Assembly: GCA_026315105.1 (NCBI GenBank)
Contig: CM048750.1
Span: 168,792,549-168,856,548 of the forward strand
Direction of reading: 5' to 3'
Length of the DNA stretch: 64,000 nucleotides
Origin: Locusta migratoria
Lineage: Eukaryota; Arthropoda; Insecta; Orthoptera; Acrididae
Shown here in pieces: positions 52,012 through 63,304 of this stretch; positions within the stretch are counted from its first letter, which is position 1, and the number at the start of each line of letters is the position of its first letter. Below the pieces are notes generated by a model. The model did not search any database. It was given only the letters and a program-made list of their open reading frames with translations, and was not told the origin of the DNA. A program made the position numbers and the translations under genes.

Positions 52012-52645
52012 GGGTGAACAAGTCCTTAAATAGGCCGCCAGTTGTTGTAGACGAAAAAAATGGCCCTAGATCCAAAAAAATTGCTGGAATCTGAATTTTT
52101 GGTATGTATTAAACCAAGTTTGCAGCTTCGAAATTCTTTAGCTTAACTTTTAAGAGCTAAAAAAAAATTCGAAATTGTCGTACTTTTTCTGGTTTTCGCT
52201 TATAACTCGTGAAGGGTGTTTTTTTTTTGAGGAAATGTCACTCAACCCCTTATTAATGTAGATAAAATATTCTAAAATTTAAGCCCAACCGCAGCTCTGT
52301 AAGTCCAGTAGTTCCAGAGATATTGGATTTCAAAAATTGACTTATTTCTCCAAAAAGTTCAAATTTTCTATTTTAGTGATCTTTCGGCTACAATATTGGC
52401 TCTAATGATCATCCCATAGGGAAAGTCATACAATAAAAAAAGTTATAGAGCAGTAGAGCAGTTATTTAGCTTTAAAATAAGTACAGGACGCAGGTCATAG
52501 GCTCAATAGTTTTCTAGTTATCATTAAGAAACGAAAAGTTGGAATAATCGGAGTATTCAATAAATTGATCTAGACGAATTGCAGTCCTCTTATCCTATAT
52601 ATGTTAAAGAAAAAGGAGGAATTACTCATTGACGATGATTATTGG
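52012..52645. repeat. left terminal inverted repeat of the 52-55.5 kb element
   Basis: Pairs with 54912-55480. The inner edge is ATTACTCATTGACGATGATT at about 52621-52640. The outer part around CCTTAAATAGGCCGCCAG is matched only loosely. Confidence 0.8.
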
Positions 52646-52742
52646 TATTGCTGTCAAAACAACGAAAGCCTATTCGTTTGTGGGTATTGGTCAGCCATTA
52701 AGCGATTGGGACTTCCGTTCGTAGCGAGGCCTTTTGTTGTGT

Positions 52743-54915
52743 GAAGGCACCCAAGCTCCCCTCACTCCTCCCTTCCAAACTTCTTGTCTCCGAGGTCTTC
52801 GCCACTACACCCAATCAGCTCTTAGAAACGGCCGTATTCGGATTTGTGAAGAACGTTTCAAACAAAAATCGTCTAAATCTCGATCGTGGTGGTGTTTTAA
52901 TTACTTTCTTTTTTGTCGGAGCTACCCCCGTCGGATGTTTGTTTCATGTGTTGGGAGTGATGGAAGAGAGAACAGTGACAGTGAAGAAACGCGGAATTCA
53001 GGCGCTGATAAAAGTGAGTCGGAAACGTGGGCTTGAAGAGAATTTAAAAGAAGTGACTGTACATGATGCATGCAGGAAGAGTTACACTGTGGAAAGTAAT
53101 GCGAAAGCATCTGTCCAGCGAGGAGGAGATGTTTCTTCTGCTCAACCATCGTCTTCGCATAGGGAAAGGCGGAGAAGTGCGTTGGGTTCAAGGCGTCACA
53201 TCATTTGAGATTGTTGTTTCCTTTATGGTGAAAAATTCTCCAAGGTATAATTCGAGAAGCAGATAAAATTGCCCAAATATCTACGGGATGAACTCCATCA
53301 AGTGGAAACACTGGAAGTGAAATAATCGATTGTGGAAAAAGCTGGACAAGCTGGTGAATGGGGTCAACAGATTCTTTAGCGTCTTTCACGTATAAGTGAA
53401 GTTGCTGCTGAGGGTAAGTACCACAAACATTGCTACGTAAAATTGCACTCCTTGTCGCGATATACAGGTGCAGGAGGTAAACGAGGACGTCCTGCATATC
53501 CCCTCCTTAAGGAGAGTATGGAGCGTATATATGCATACCTTGTAAAAACGACAGAGGAAAAACAATTTTCCATAAGTGACTTGATTGCAGAGAACACAGG
53601 TGATTACAAACCAATAGTTACAAGTGTTCAAGTTCATCTAAAAAAGCGTTATGGAGAAAAAATTATTTTTGCGCTGGTTGGTCCGTATCAGAGCCCAGTC
53701 TTCATTTTCACAGACATTGGACAAAATATTCTTTATGAAAAGTGGTAGAATCAAAGTCTTAGCGATCCTGCTGAAGAGCGGCTTACAGTTGTCAAAGCTG
53801 TAGTAGAGATTATCCTGCAAGACATTCGTTCCAAAAAATTTGACACTACTCAATATCCCCCGCCAGATACCAATTTAAAAGACGCAGAGGCAAAAGTTCC
53901 TGATTCTCTGGAACTGTTGCTTGAACAGATAAGTCTTGAAAAACATAAGTTCTTCTCTCGAACAGTGGAAAAAGAAGTGCATAAGATTTGCACATGCAAT
54001 CATGGCTGCAACGAAGCCAAAATCTTTCCTATCCTCAATTCAAATAAGCTTTGGAACCCATTTGTATAGAAAATTTGGATCAAAGCACCTTGTTGAACTT
54101 TGCCACAGTATGGGAATTTCTTGTACATATACGGAGGCTATGCGTTTTAAAGTTCCGCTACCTCCGTGGAGAAGTGACCTAACTAGTTGACAAAGGAGCT
54201 TTTGAGCAGTTTGTGTTCGACAATGCAGATTTGAACATTAACAGAATTGACTCAGAAAATGCATTTCATGAAATGGGTGGTATAATGATCATGACCCCTC
54301 ACTCATTCGTTCAGCCAGACATAAACATACCATGTTTGAAGTCTGTTTCTGCAGAGTCTATCAGTTTCACATACTGCCACACATATTAAACATTCTTCTA
54401 CGAGAAAGAAACCTGGCTTGTCAGCCATTTCAATTAACGAAGTGAAAATCACTGAAGATATTTTGCCAAAAAACCCAGACTTGCTGTGGTTGTTTGGGAA
54501 AGCAACTAACATGTCAGGCATCCCAAGATGGAAAGGGTTCATGGACCAAGTGACAGAAGATCTTCCTTACAAACATTCAAAGATTGTATATCTCCATTTT
54601 ATCCATGCACCCCCAACCGACTACGACACTGTTTTAACATCGCTTTTGGAAGCCAGTTAAAGAATAAGCATTTATGGTCAGGGAACATGTTTTGTGATCA
54701 ACGACCAACCACTGTACTTGAAAGCCCGAGACATTGTGGAGAGCCACCAATATCCTCAGCTCGTTAACACAGTAATGAGGCTTGTAGGTTTCCACCACCT
54801 CATGTCATTCATGGGGGCCGTCGTTGCCATAATGGCAGAAAGTGGACTCAAGGAACTTCTCCAATATTTGCTGAAAACAGTGTTGAAAAAATCCTATTTA
54901 TATACAATGCTTTAA
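52743..54915 (+). pseudogene. unclassified multicopy invertebrate transposon protein, decayed
   Basis: One gene in several frames, in order. Near 52960-53100: TVKKRGIQALIKVSRKRG and VHDACRKSYTVES, a Cys/His-type N-terminal motif. Near 53400: an AAEGKYHKHCYVKLH segment (frameshifted). At 53520-53750: ERIYAYLVKTTEEKQFSISD and VQVHLKKRYGEKIIFALVGP, then a stop. At 53757-54060: DPAEERLTVVKAVVEIILQD. At 54418-54660: GIPRWKGFMDQVTEDL and SKIVYLHFIHAPPTDYDTVL. At 54690-54915: INDQPLYLKARDIVE, VMRLVGFHHLMSFMG and IMAESGLKELLQ. I have seen this architecture as uncharacterised repeat-encoded proteins in several invertebrates. No DDE motif is assigned. At least four breaks. Confidence 0.6.
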
Positions 54916-55480
54916 TAATCATCGTCAATGAGTAATTCCTCTTTTTTCTTTAACATATACAGGATAAGAGGACTGCAATTCGTCTAGATCAATTTATTGA
55001 ATACTCTGATTTTTCCAACTTTTCGTTTCTTAACGATAATTAGAAATCTATTGGGCCTATGGACTTCGTTCTGTACTTATTTTAATGCAAAATAATTGAT
55101 CTATAACTTTTTTTGTGTGACTTTCCCCGTGGGGTGATCATTAGAACCTATACTCAGACGAAAAATTTGAACTTTTTGGAGAAATAAGTCAATTTTTGAA
55201 ATCCAGTATCTCGGGAACTACTGGACTTATCTACATTAATAGAGGTGTGAGTGACTTTTCGTCAAAAAATCATCCTTCACGAGTTATAAGCAAAAACCAG
55301 AAAAGAGTCCGAAAATTTCGAGTTTTTTGGCTCTTAAAAGTTAAGTTAAAGAATTTCGAAGCTGCAAACTTGGTTTAATACTACTCTAATGTGTCCTAAC
55401 AACATACCAAAAATTCAGCTTCCTGCAATCGTTTTGGACTTAAACATACCTGGCGACTGGCCTAAAAGGCATTGTGCAAC
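54912..55480. repeat. right terminal inverted repeat of the 52-55.5 kb element
   Basis: Reverse complement of 52012-52645 with small insertions and deletions. Confidence 0.8.
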
Positions 55481-55604
55481 TAATTAAAAATACACATATT
55501 ACATATATTAGAAATAAACTTTATTACAGTCGTTATCACATATAACTGATATAGGCAACACCCAAAACATACTCCAGAGCCAAAGTCGCTTCTTAGAAAA
55601 ACTT

Positions 55605-55745
55605 TTTAGTATACTTCCATCTAACTATTAGTACTATCAACGCACTATTGGTTTCTGTTCTTTATGGCAACATTGTGAAGTGCACACTCTTACAAAACTA
55701 ATATAATGATTAAACCGCATTAAATAGTGAAAAGTTTCAAAAGTT
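55605..55745. repeat. inverted repeat arm, partner of about 56435-56515
   Basis: TACTTCCATCTAACTA and TAGTGAAAAGTTTCAAAA recur in reverse complement at 56435-56515 (ATTTTGAAACTTTTCG, TAGTTAGATGGAAGT). The two arms bracket about 700 bp that includes a SINE. A decayed MITE or foldback is possible. Confidence 0.5.
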
Positions 55746-55749
55746 ACCA

Positions 55750-56175
55750 CAAAAAATGAGAAGAGAAAGAAGAGAGAATTTAGAGTCTGAAAGCCTTGTG
55801 TTCACATTTGTTTTACCCCGTATTATTATAAAGGATGATACACTTTACCAGAGTTGAACACAGGACATTCAGTCTCTGAATTTAATTCCATTTGTAACTG
55901 TTTCTCAGCTTGGCCTGATGAGAATATGCGAATTCCTATACAGAGGAAGCCATGCGAAATTGGCATTAGTTTCTCCACATATTTACAACTTTGGAATAAT
56001 TGGACTAAAAGAATGAATAAGACTAACCACTTGAAACCTCAAATTGTACGATAGGTCGAAAAATAAGTTTTGTACTATTATTCCCACAGGATTATGATAT
56101 TAAATGTGCCAAATGAATTAATGGTGACTGTACAAAAACCTAGGACATAAGGTTCACAAAAATAGAAAATAAAAT
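55750..56175. other. AT-rich sequence inside the inverted repeat
   Basis: Short frames only, no recognised motif. Confidence 0.3.
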
Positions 56176-56180
56176 AATTT

Positions 56181-56357
56181 GAAAAAGTTCAAATGCTTGT
56201 AATCTCAAGCAACGAAACTGCCATGGTCTCGACCTCTAGTCTTACAAAATACTTAAACTAACTCATTCCTCCCGAGGGAGGACTCGAACCCCTGGCGGAA
56301 GCGGGAGCGTACCCCGCGACGTTGCGTCCCAGATCACACGGCCATTCCTGCCCGGCG
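56181..56357 (-). mobile_element. SINE family C, minus strand
   Basis: On the minus strand the head reads GCCGGGCAGGAATGGCCGTG, with B box GGGTTCGAGTCCTCC. The body then has AGTTTAAGTATTTTGTAAG and GGCAGTTTCGTTGC, with tail ACAAGCATTTGAAC. The head differs from families A and B; the body is a diverged form of the same module. Confidence 0.65.
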
Positions 56358-56434
56358 CACATGATTTAAGTGTCATTTTGATAAATGTAGAGCATCATAT
56401 TTCCGATACCCATTTTTTATTTTTTATTTTTTTT

Positions 56435-56515
56435 TTTGTATATTTTGAAACTTTTCGCTGTTTAATGTGAACTAGCAGCGCATTGGTAGTTAGATGGAAG
56501 TCTATTAATTCGACA
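56435..56515. repeat. inverted repeat arm, partner of 55605-55745
   Basis: See the entry at 55605. Confidence 0.5.
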
Positions 56516-56682
56516 AGTGAATACGATTTTACCTGTTGATGCCAGGAGCAGAAAACATCTGCACTAGTTCCAGGACATTCATTTATTTCGGAGCGCTGAC
56601 AACGTTACGCTGCTCCTAGACACGAAATATTATTGCACATATTGTTACGGGTAACGTTTCCAACATTGCGATGCTGCTTTTC

Positions 56683-56892
56683 AAAAAAAAATCAAATGTT
56701 CAAATGTTCGTATAGTTTATGGGACTTAACTACGGGATCATCAGTCCCTAAACTTACAAACTACTTATGAACTACTTACGAACTAGGACGGCACAAATAT
56801 CCATGCCCGAGGGGGGATTCGAACCCCCGACCGTAGTGGCAGTGCAGACCGTGACTGGAGCGCCTCAGTCTCCTCGGCCACCGCGGCCGGCC
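56683..56892 (-). mobile_element. SINE family A, minus strand, nearly complete
   Basis: On the minus strand: head GGCCGGCCGCGGTGGCCGAG, B box GGGTTCGAATCCCCC, body and an A-rich tail. GCTGCTTTTC at 56673-56682 and GCTGTTTTTC at 56893-56902 are a likely 10-bp duplication with one change. Confidence 0.85.
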
Positions 56893-56904
56893 GCTGTTTT
56901 TCGC

Positions 56905-57775
56905 TCAGTGCTTCCCGCCTCTCGGTAGCCATGGCACACGTCCCCTGCCGCTGCCAACAGCCAGCGCACGAATCGTCGACTTACCGTGAACAAACAATAC
57001 TGTACACGGCGTAGCTGTTTCATTATGAAAAAATGCATTGAACAACAATCAAACAGCCATTAAACATTTGGCGCTAAGTTTGATATTCCCTCAAAACCTA
57101 AAATCAGATTTCCTGTGTTTCGTTGAGGTGAATCAATTTCTTCTTCGTGCTTTGTAAAATTACAACGCAAAACATTTTGAGTTTTCAAGGCAGCTTTCCT
57201 GATCAACTTAATTCCACTTGACTGTGTTTCTATAAGAATTTCTAGTAGCAGAAAAATTCTTTGTATCTGATGTGTGGTAAAATGCCACTGAAATTTCTAA
57301 TTAGCTTCAGTAACTGCAAAATAGAAACTTAAAGCATCAAATAAAACTGTTTATAATGTGTAGCAGTACTATTTCTTAGTGCATAGGAAAAGACATCATA
57401 GTGATAATCTGATTACCGAAAACACCTGAATTCGCCAGCCTGAACGCAGCCCTAGAAATTCGCGATTTTTTCCACATAGTTAAATCCTTTACCTATATTT
57501 ACGTATGAATAAAATATACACAATATGTTATTTATCTCCCAAGTAATCACAAAACAATAAATGACTTGTAATTAGTTTTATCGTAAATTACTGACAAAAA
57601 AGGAGATACAAGCAATTAAAAGGAAGCATAACACAATAAGTCAAATTACGTTATGTTAATTAGAGGGATTCTGCCCTTATAAACTCACAGTTACATGCTG
57701 TATGTAAGTAAAAGTTAATCATTCTTATGTTGAGTAATTCTCCCTCCTCCCCCCTCCCTCTCTCTTCCCTTATTT
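56905..57775. other. unassigned stretch
   Basis: AT-rich, apart from the first 60 bp. No feature is supported. Confidence 0.3.
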
Positions 57776-57778
57776 TTC

Positions 57779-57798
57779 TCTCCCTCTCCCTCTCTCTC

Positions 57799-57851
<53 letters not shown>
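57779..57851. repeat. (CT)n microsatellite
   Basis: A dinucleotide tract of about 70 bp. Predicted Arg-Glu repeats on the minus strand derive from it. Confidence 0.95.
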
Positions 57852-57859
<8 letters not shown>

Positions 57860-57894
57860 GGGGCACATGCCCCTGTGCCCCCTCCTAAGTCCGC

Positions 57895-58200
57895 CCTTGT
57901 TTCCAAATGTGACGTAAGTATGTTTTTTGTTCTGCCAGCAATTTGTAAACCTTGTTCTTCAGTATGTTTGTTGTTTTGTGTGTTGATTTGTGTTTGTTCA
58001 TTAAAGTGTACCATTTAGTTTTGCTGTTTGTGTCATGAGTGTTGCTGTCTTGTGTGTCTATGTGTGTTCCTTGTCTGTGTTTGTGGGATTTTTTGTGCTT
58101 CCTACAATTTCTCATTAGTTTTATTTATTTTTCTTTTTGTTGAGTATCTATTGTTTGGGTGTTATAACCATTGTTTTTAGCTATAAGTTGTATTGTTTTT
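57895..58200 (-). other. possible Penelope-like remnant
   Basis: The minus-strand frame at 58115-57885 ends NKVYKLLAEQKTYLRHIWKQ, which loosely resembles the GIYxLxCxxC..YIGxT start of GIY-YIG segments, preceded by a Thr/His-rich stretch. The match is weak. The sequence is T/G-rich on the plus strand and could be plain low complexity. Confidence 0.25.
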
Positions 58201-58309
58201 AATTATTTCTCATTAAATATGAAACGCCCTCCTTCCTTCCTTCTTTCTTTCTTTCATCTCTGCCCACTCTCACACTCACAAAAACTTAAAACAGACATAA
58301 AAAAGCATC

Positions 58310-58790
58310 AAAATAGCTCATTAAACCAAGAATTCACTTCAAAAATTTAGCCAAAGAGAATAGAAAAAACAGATCCATTCAAAAGATCAGGAATATACCA
58401 TTTAAATGCTGCACATGTGATGGAGAGTATCAATCTAAAAGAATATTTGACACAAGATATAAAGAAAATGTACTTGCCTGGAAGTATAAAACAAGTCACC
58501 TAATCTTTACAGAACATTTACACCTTAATGAGCATAAAATCACTACCACAGATACAGACATGGAAATCAGAAGAAAGAACAACAAGAAACACCATCGCAC
58601 CCTTCAAGAAAACAACAATTTCCAAAAAACAACAACAGAAAAGAAACAGCTCATAAATGTCCAAACCAATCCAGCAAACCACAAACTTTCCATTTTATTG
58701 ACCACCTAAACATGAATATATAATTACCCCCCCCCCTCTTAAAGCCAACCCCACCCTCACAAACATTCAAACCACTACACACACCTCTCC
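58310..58790 (+). pseudogene. Penelope-like GIY-YIG segment, plus strand, frameshifted
   Basis: TGCTGCACATGTGATGGAGA encodes CCTCDGEYQS, in place of the CNTCDGRYIG of the 45-kb copy. Then come FDTRYKENVLAWKYKTSHLI, FTEHLHLNEHKITTTDTDME, and a Lys/Asn-rich tail (KKQLINVQTNPANHKLS) before IDHLNMN-like sequence near 58710. GIYHL is at about 58390. YIGQ is disrupted. It is the closest relative of the 44.6-45.3 kb copies. Confidence 0.7.
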
Positions 58791-59339
58791 TTACCCCCAC
58801 CACAACCCAGTCGAACCCGCATTTACATAGCTGACAACTATCTCAGACATCCTCTTCTCTAAATTGTGGGTGCTTGTGCTGTCGTAAACTGTCGTAAACT
58901 GTTCTAATCATTCTTTAAGCGGATTTAGAAAAGTTCATTTCGCAAAAGATTCGGAGATATGAAAAACAATGACTACGTCGCGAAAACTGCGAACCAGACG
59001 GAGCGCACAGTTACGTTTTCTAAGAAAATAACATTTATATTGAGCTCAAGTAATACTTAATAGTAAAAATCCTGTGTGATATTCAAACGTAACTTTTTGC
59101 ATTTAGTGCTTTGTAATAGAGATTGTGCCAGTAGGTAGTTAGCAGCACCAAAATATCAAAATACAGCGAAACTTTCCTGATCAGTAGTATTTAGAATACA
59201 ATATGGGTGTCTTATAGAATATTGACAAATACAGCATATCAAGGAGTTTTGCATTCGCATTACACAATTGCTGAACATACTATTATTATGTTATTGAGAA
59301 AGTCCCACAATGTATTTCAGATACTAAAATGAAAAAAGA

Positions 59340-59640
59340 ATATAAGAATACCGTGTAAAATTTTACTTCCGGCGGTGGCAGCGTACTGTGCTGATGTTGG
59401 CAACAACCTTTGAATACTATTTGCCGCATTTCGAAGTATGAAGTTTGAAAGCAGAGTACTTAACGTTTTATCACAAAAAACGCGCTCACTCACTTTCTTA
59501 TAAGTAAATGTCAATAATGAGTCATATCTATAACAGCTTATAACTAACACAGGTAGAGTACTGCGTAAAGTTTCCTTACGGCTGCCGTGGCGTAGTGTGA
59601 TAATGTTGGCAACGAATTGTTTGCTTTACAAGGACGATTA
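59340..59640. repeat. diverged direct repeat of about 60-90 bp
   Basis: CCGGCGGTGGCAGCGTACTG with TGCTGATGTTGGCAACAAC near 59370 and GGCTGCCGTGGCGTAGTGTG with ATAATGTTGGCAACGAATTG near 59580 are related units about 200 bp apart. Function unknown. Confidence 0.45.
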
Positions 59641-59849
59641 ATTTACTGACAACACAAGAGCACTGGTACATACAAAAACCTGTGAACCTTAGTGAGGAAC
59701 AGCATTATTTATCTATTTCATGGTCGACACAAATGATTATTCTTCTCACTCTGTGATCGGATTTTCAAATACCATTCAACGGTTATTTCCAACATCAGCT
59801 CTGTATCCTGTATACTAATTTCTTTTTTCATCTTTGTAATACATTCTTA

Positions 59850-62230
59850 AACTGCCTCAATAACGTAAAAGAAGAATATTCACTGAAAGAGTGTAATAGG
59901 AAGAAAGACTTGGAAGTCTTACTTGGCTCATTCAATCTAACATCCGATATTGATTTTCCTACTCGATTAATAAAGGACCACAGTACACTGATAGATAACT
60001 ATTTGTAGACCAAGATAAGTTTAACAACATAAATGCTTGTCCCGTTGAGAATGGTCTTTCTGATCATGGTGCATAAGTAGTAACAGTGTATGACATAGCT
60101 CCGTTGAGTAATTCGAAACAGTCCTCCAGAGTTGAGTGCTCGATTAATGACTTAACAACTAGAAATTTCAAAGGAAGCCTATAGCAGTTAGACTGGGACG
60201 AGGATTATAAGGAACATTATGTTAATTTAAAATATAATTTATTTCATGATACATTTGTAAGGGTATTTGATAATTGTTTCCCCAAGAACATATTTAAATA
60301 TAAGTCTTACTAAAGGAATAAAAGTATCTTATAACCGAAAAAGGGAACTATATCTATCTGCAAGATTGAGAAAAGTTATTAAAAAATCAAGCTTGTGAAT
60401 CATGTCCGAGATTAGTTCCTCTGATAATAAAATTAAAACAATCTGGAATATTATTAAAAGGGAGATAGGGTAACTAAGAGCAGAGGAGGAGGATATTACC
60501 ATCAAAACAAATGAAAACTTTATTAACAAAAAGTCTGAAGTTGAAAACATTTTAATGATTACTTTCTCAATGTTGTAGAGAAAATAGGATCTAAATGTTC
60601 ATTAGAAAGAGCAAGGCAGTTAATGGAAAAGGCCATAGGTACACAATTTGATACAATTGAAATTCCACCCACCTCTCCTTCAGAAATTAGGAAGATAATA
60701 AACTCTGTCAACAGTAACAGGTCATATGTAATTGATGGCATTTCCAGTCGGGTATTAAAAGCTTGTTCCTAAGAGATAAGCAGAATTCTCAGTCATATAT
60801 GTAATAGCTGTTTAAAGCAGGGTATTTTCCCGGATAGACTGAAATATGCTATCGATAAACCTTTGCATAAAAAAGGGAATATGTCTGAAGTCAACTACCG
60901 CCCCATCTCACTTCTGACAGCTTTATCCTAAATTTTTGAAAAAGTTATGTATTCTCGAGTTGCTTCACATATTAGTAAAAATAAAGTCCTAACAAAATGT
61001 CAGTTTGGTTTTCAAAACAGCTTTTCAACAGAAAATGCTATATATACCTTCACTTATGAAATATTAAATGCTTTGAATAACCAGACATCACCAGTTGTGT
61101 TTTTTTGTGATCTCTCAAAGGCTTTTCATTATGTAAATCATGGTCTTCTTCTAGATAAGCTGAAGTATTCTGGTATGAGTAAGACATTGCACAAATGGTT
61201 TGAATGATACTTAACTGGAAGAGCTCAAAAAGTTGAAATAAGCAGTTCACATGATATAGATGAAACAATTAATTCCTCTAACTGGGGAGTAATCAATAAT
61301 GGAGTCCCACAAGGTTCGGTCTTGGGTCCTTTGCTGTTCTTAATATATATTAATGACCTGTCATTCTACATTCACGAAGATGCTAAGCTAGTTCTTTTTG
61401 CTGATGATACTAGTATAGCTATCACACCTGACAAACAGGAATTAACTGATGAAATTGTAAATGATACATTTCAGAAAGTTATTAAGTGGTTCTCTACAAA
61501 TGGACACTCATTAAACTTTGATAAAACTCAGTATATACAGTAAACGACATAACACCATTAAAAATTTAGACTTTGAACATGAATCTGTAGCTAAGGTAGA
61601 CTATTCAAAATTTTTAGGTGTTTGCATTGACGAGGGATTGATTGGAAGAAACGTGTGATCTCCTGAAACGTTTGAGTTCAACTAATTATGCTATCAGGGT
61701 CATTGCAATATTTGGTGATATAAATCTCACTAAATTAGCTTACTATGCCTATTTTCATTCACTGCTTTCATATGAGTTCATATTCTGGGGCAATTCAACA
61801 TTGAGTAAAAAAGTATTCATTCAACAAAATCGTGAAATTAGAATAATTGCTGGAGCCCATCCAAGATCATCCTGAAATAATTTTTTTTACGTATCTCGGA
61901 ATCGTAACTGTAGCTTCACAATATATACATTTACTAATGATATTTGTCATTAACAATTCGGCCCAGTTCAAAAGTAATACCAGTGTGTATAACTAAAACA
62001 CTAGGAGAAAGGTGATATTCACTATTCAAGTAAAAATATTTAACTTTAGCACAGAAAGTGGTGAATTATGCTGCCACAAAAGTCTTCGGTAACGTACCAA
62101 GTAGCATCAAAAGTCTGACAGATAGACAGCAATTTCTTAAAAAGAAATTAAAGGAATTTCTGAATGGCAACTCGTTCTACCCCATAGATGAATTTACAGA
62201 TGAAAAATTCAAAAAATGAAAAATTTCAAT
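59850..62230 (+). mobile_element. CR1/Jockey-type LINE, long decayed copy
   Basis: A single retrotransposon copy can be followed for about 2.4 kb. The end of the endonuclease carries LSDHGA near 60055 (conserved SDH). Then come the linker, reverse transcriptase, and a C-terminal block with NREIRIIAGAHPRSS (61830-61875) and a 3' untranslated part to about 62230. The subfamily differs from the CR1 copies at 20.9 and 34.3 kb. The 5' end is uncertain. Confidence 0.75.
60600..61875 (+). pseudogene. LINE reverse transcriptase, frameshifted
   Basis: In order: TQFDTIEIPPTSPSEIRKII (60640), SVNSNRSYVIDGISSRVLKA (60700), PLHKKGNMSEVNYRPISLLT (60860-60920), LTKCQFGFQNSFSTENAIYT (60990), VVFFCDLSKAFHYVNHGLLL (61100, box 3), GVPQGSVLGPLLFLIYINDL (61301-61360, box 4), KLVLFADDTSIAI (61390, catalytic Asp pair), NGHSLNFDKTQYIQ (61500), SLLSYEFIFWGNS (61760). 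Stops at 60931, 61208 and 61543 and at least one frameshift near 61640 interrupt it. All catalytic motifs can still be read. Confidence 0.75.
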
Positions 62231-62234
62231 AAAA

Positions 62235-62860
62235 ATCCTTAAAATATTAATTGTCATGAATAGACAACATTTACCAAACTGACAGATTCCACATCATTAC
62301 GAAATGTCGTGTATATCATCTATTGAACAAGTATTATTCTAATCTAATCTGACGAAGTCAACAATTCAGTTGTTTAAGACGGTATTAATAATGTCAGCGG
62401 GAAAATCGTAATGGATAAATTGAAAAGGCGCTTGTAAATATTGATTGATGTGTTCGTATGTTTTTATTCCCTCTTGACAATAGACATCGAAGTTTTGAAA
62501 TGTTGTTTCACTTTACCACACTCAGTTGACCATAAACATGCATTGCAAAGTTTTCTTTGGTCGTCAATAACATTTCACTTTGTTTTTTCCTCAATTCCAG
62601 TATTAAACTGACTTTCTACATAAAGAGCGCCACTCACAACGTCAGTTTCCAACATCGGGTATTAGGATAAGCGAATTGACGTGACGAACAGTGTGAATAC
62701 AACTTGACATGACGGAGCCGCCTTAAATCTTCAGTTTGCTGTATGAGAAATTACAGTTATATACAGAACACGAATCGACCATTTTGTCAAAACTCTAAAG
62801 ACAGCGTAGTTACGTAGGTTCATCCGTATTTTTACGAATGTTTTCTGTAAATACACATAC
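62235..62860. other. unassigned stretch
   Basis: No supported gene or repeat. Confidence 0.3.
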
Positions 62861-62862
62861 GA

Positions 62863-63060
62863 CTGCCCGATCTGGCCGAAGGGACTGCGGCGCGCCAGTC
62901 ACGTTTTGCACGGCCACTACGGTCTGGGGTTCGAATTCCCCCTCGGTCATGGATATTTGTGCCGTCCTTAGTATTAGCTAGTTCGTAAATAGTTTGTAAG
63001 TTTACGGACTGATGACCCCATAGATAAGTCCCATACGCTGTACAAACCTTTGAACATTTA
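62863..63060 (+). mobile_element. SINE family A, diverged
   Basis: CTGCCCGATCTGGCCGAAGG head, B box GGGTTCGAATTCCCC, body GTTTACGGACTGATGACCCC and tail ACAAACCTTTGAACATTT. No duplication was identified. Confidence 0.8.
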
Positions 63061-63120
63061 GCAACTTTTATTTTTATCTTTCTCTCTGTCGTTCCGTAAC
63101 TATAGGATCCTCGGCCCCTT

Positions 63121-63121
<1 letters not shown>

Positions 63122-63177
<56 letters not shown>

Positions 63178-63200
63178 CGCACTCACACACACTCACATTC
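63122..63200. repeat. (CA)n microsatellite
   Basis: A CA dinucleotide tract with few interruptions, followed by CT-rich and C-rich low complexity to about 63300. Confidence 0.95.
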
Positions 63201-63304
63201 ACACTTCCCTCCTTCTCTCTCTCTCTCTGTCTATCACTATAGCTCTCTCCCTCATTATCTCATTCTCACCCCCCCCCCTTTTTCTATGTCTCTCTCTCAG
63301 TATG

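Larger units (their letters stand above)
52012..55480 (+). mobile_element. DNA transposon with more than 500-bp terminal inverted repeats
   Basis: Two long inverted repeats, about 52012-52645 and 54912-55480, enclose about 2.3 kb with one decayed gene on the plus strand. The repeats match through many blocks such as CCAAGTTTGCAGCTTCGAA, TTGACTTATTTCTCC and GACGAATTGCAGTCCTCTTA, with small indels. The outermost bases are uncertain. The superfamily is not one I can name from the protein. Inside and outside boundaries fit a cut-and-paste element, not a host segmental inversion. Confidence 0.75.

Noticed and set aside
57660..58014. Arg-Glu repeat protein on the minus strand
   Set aside because: It is produced by the (CT)n microsatellite.
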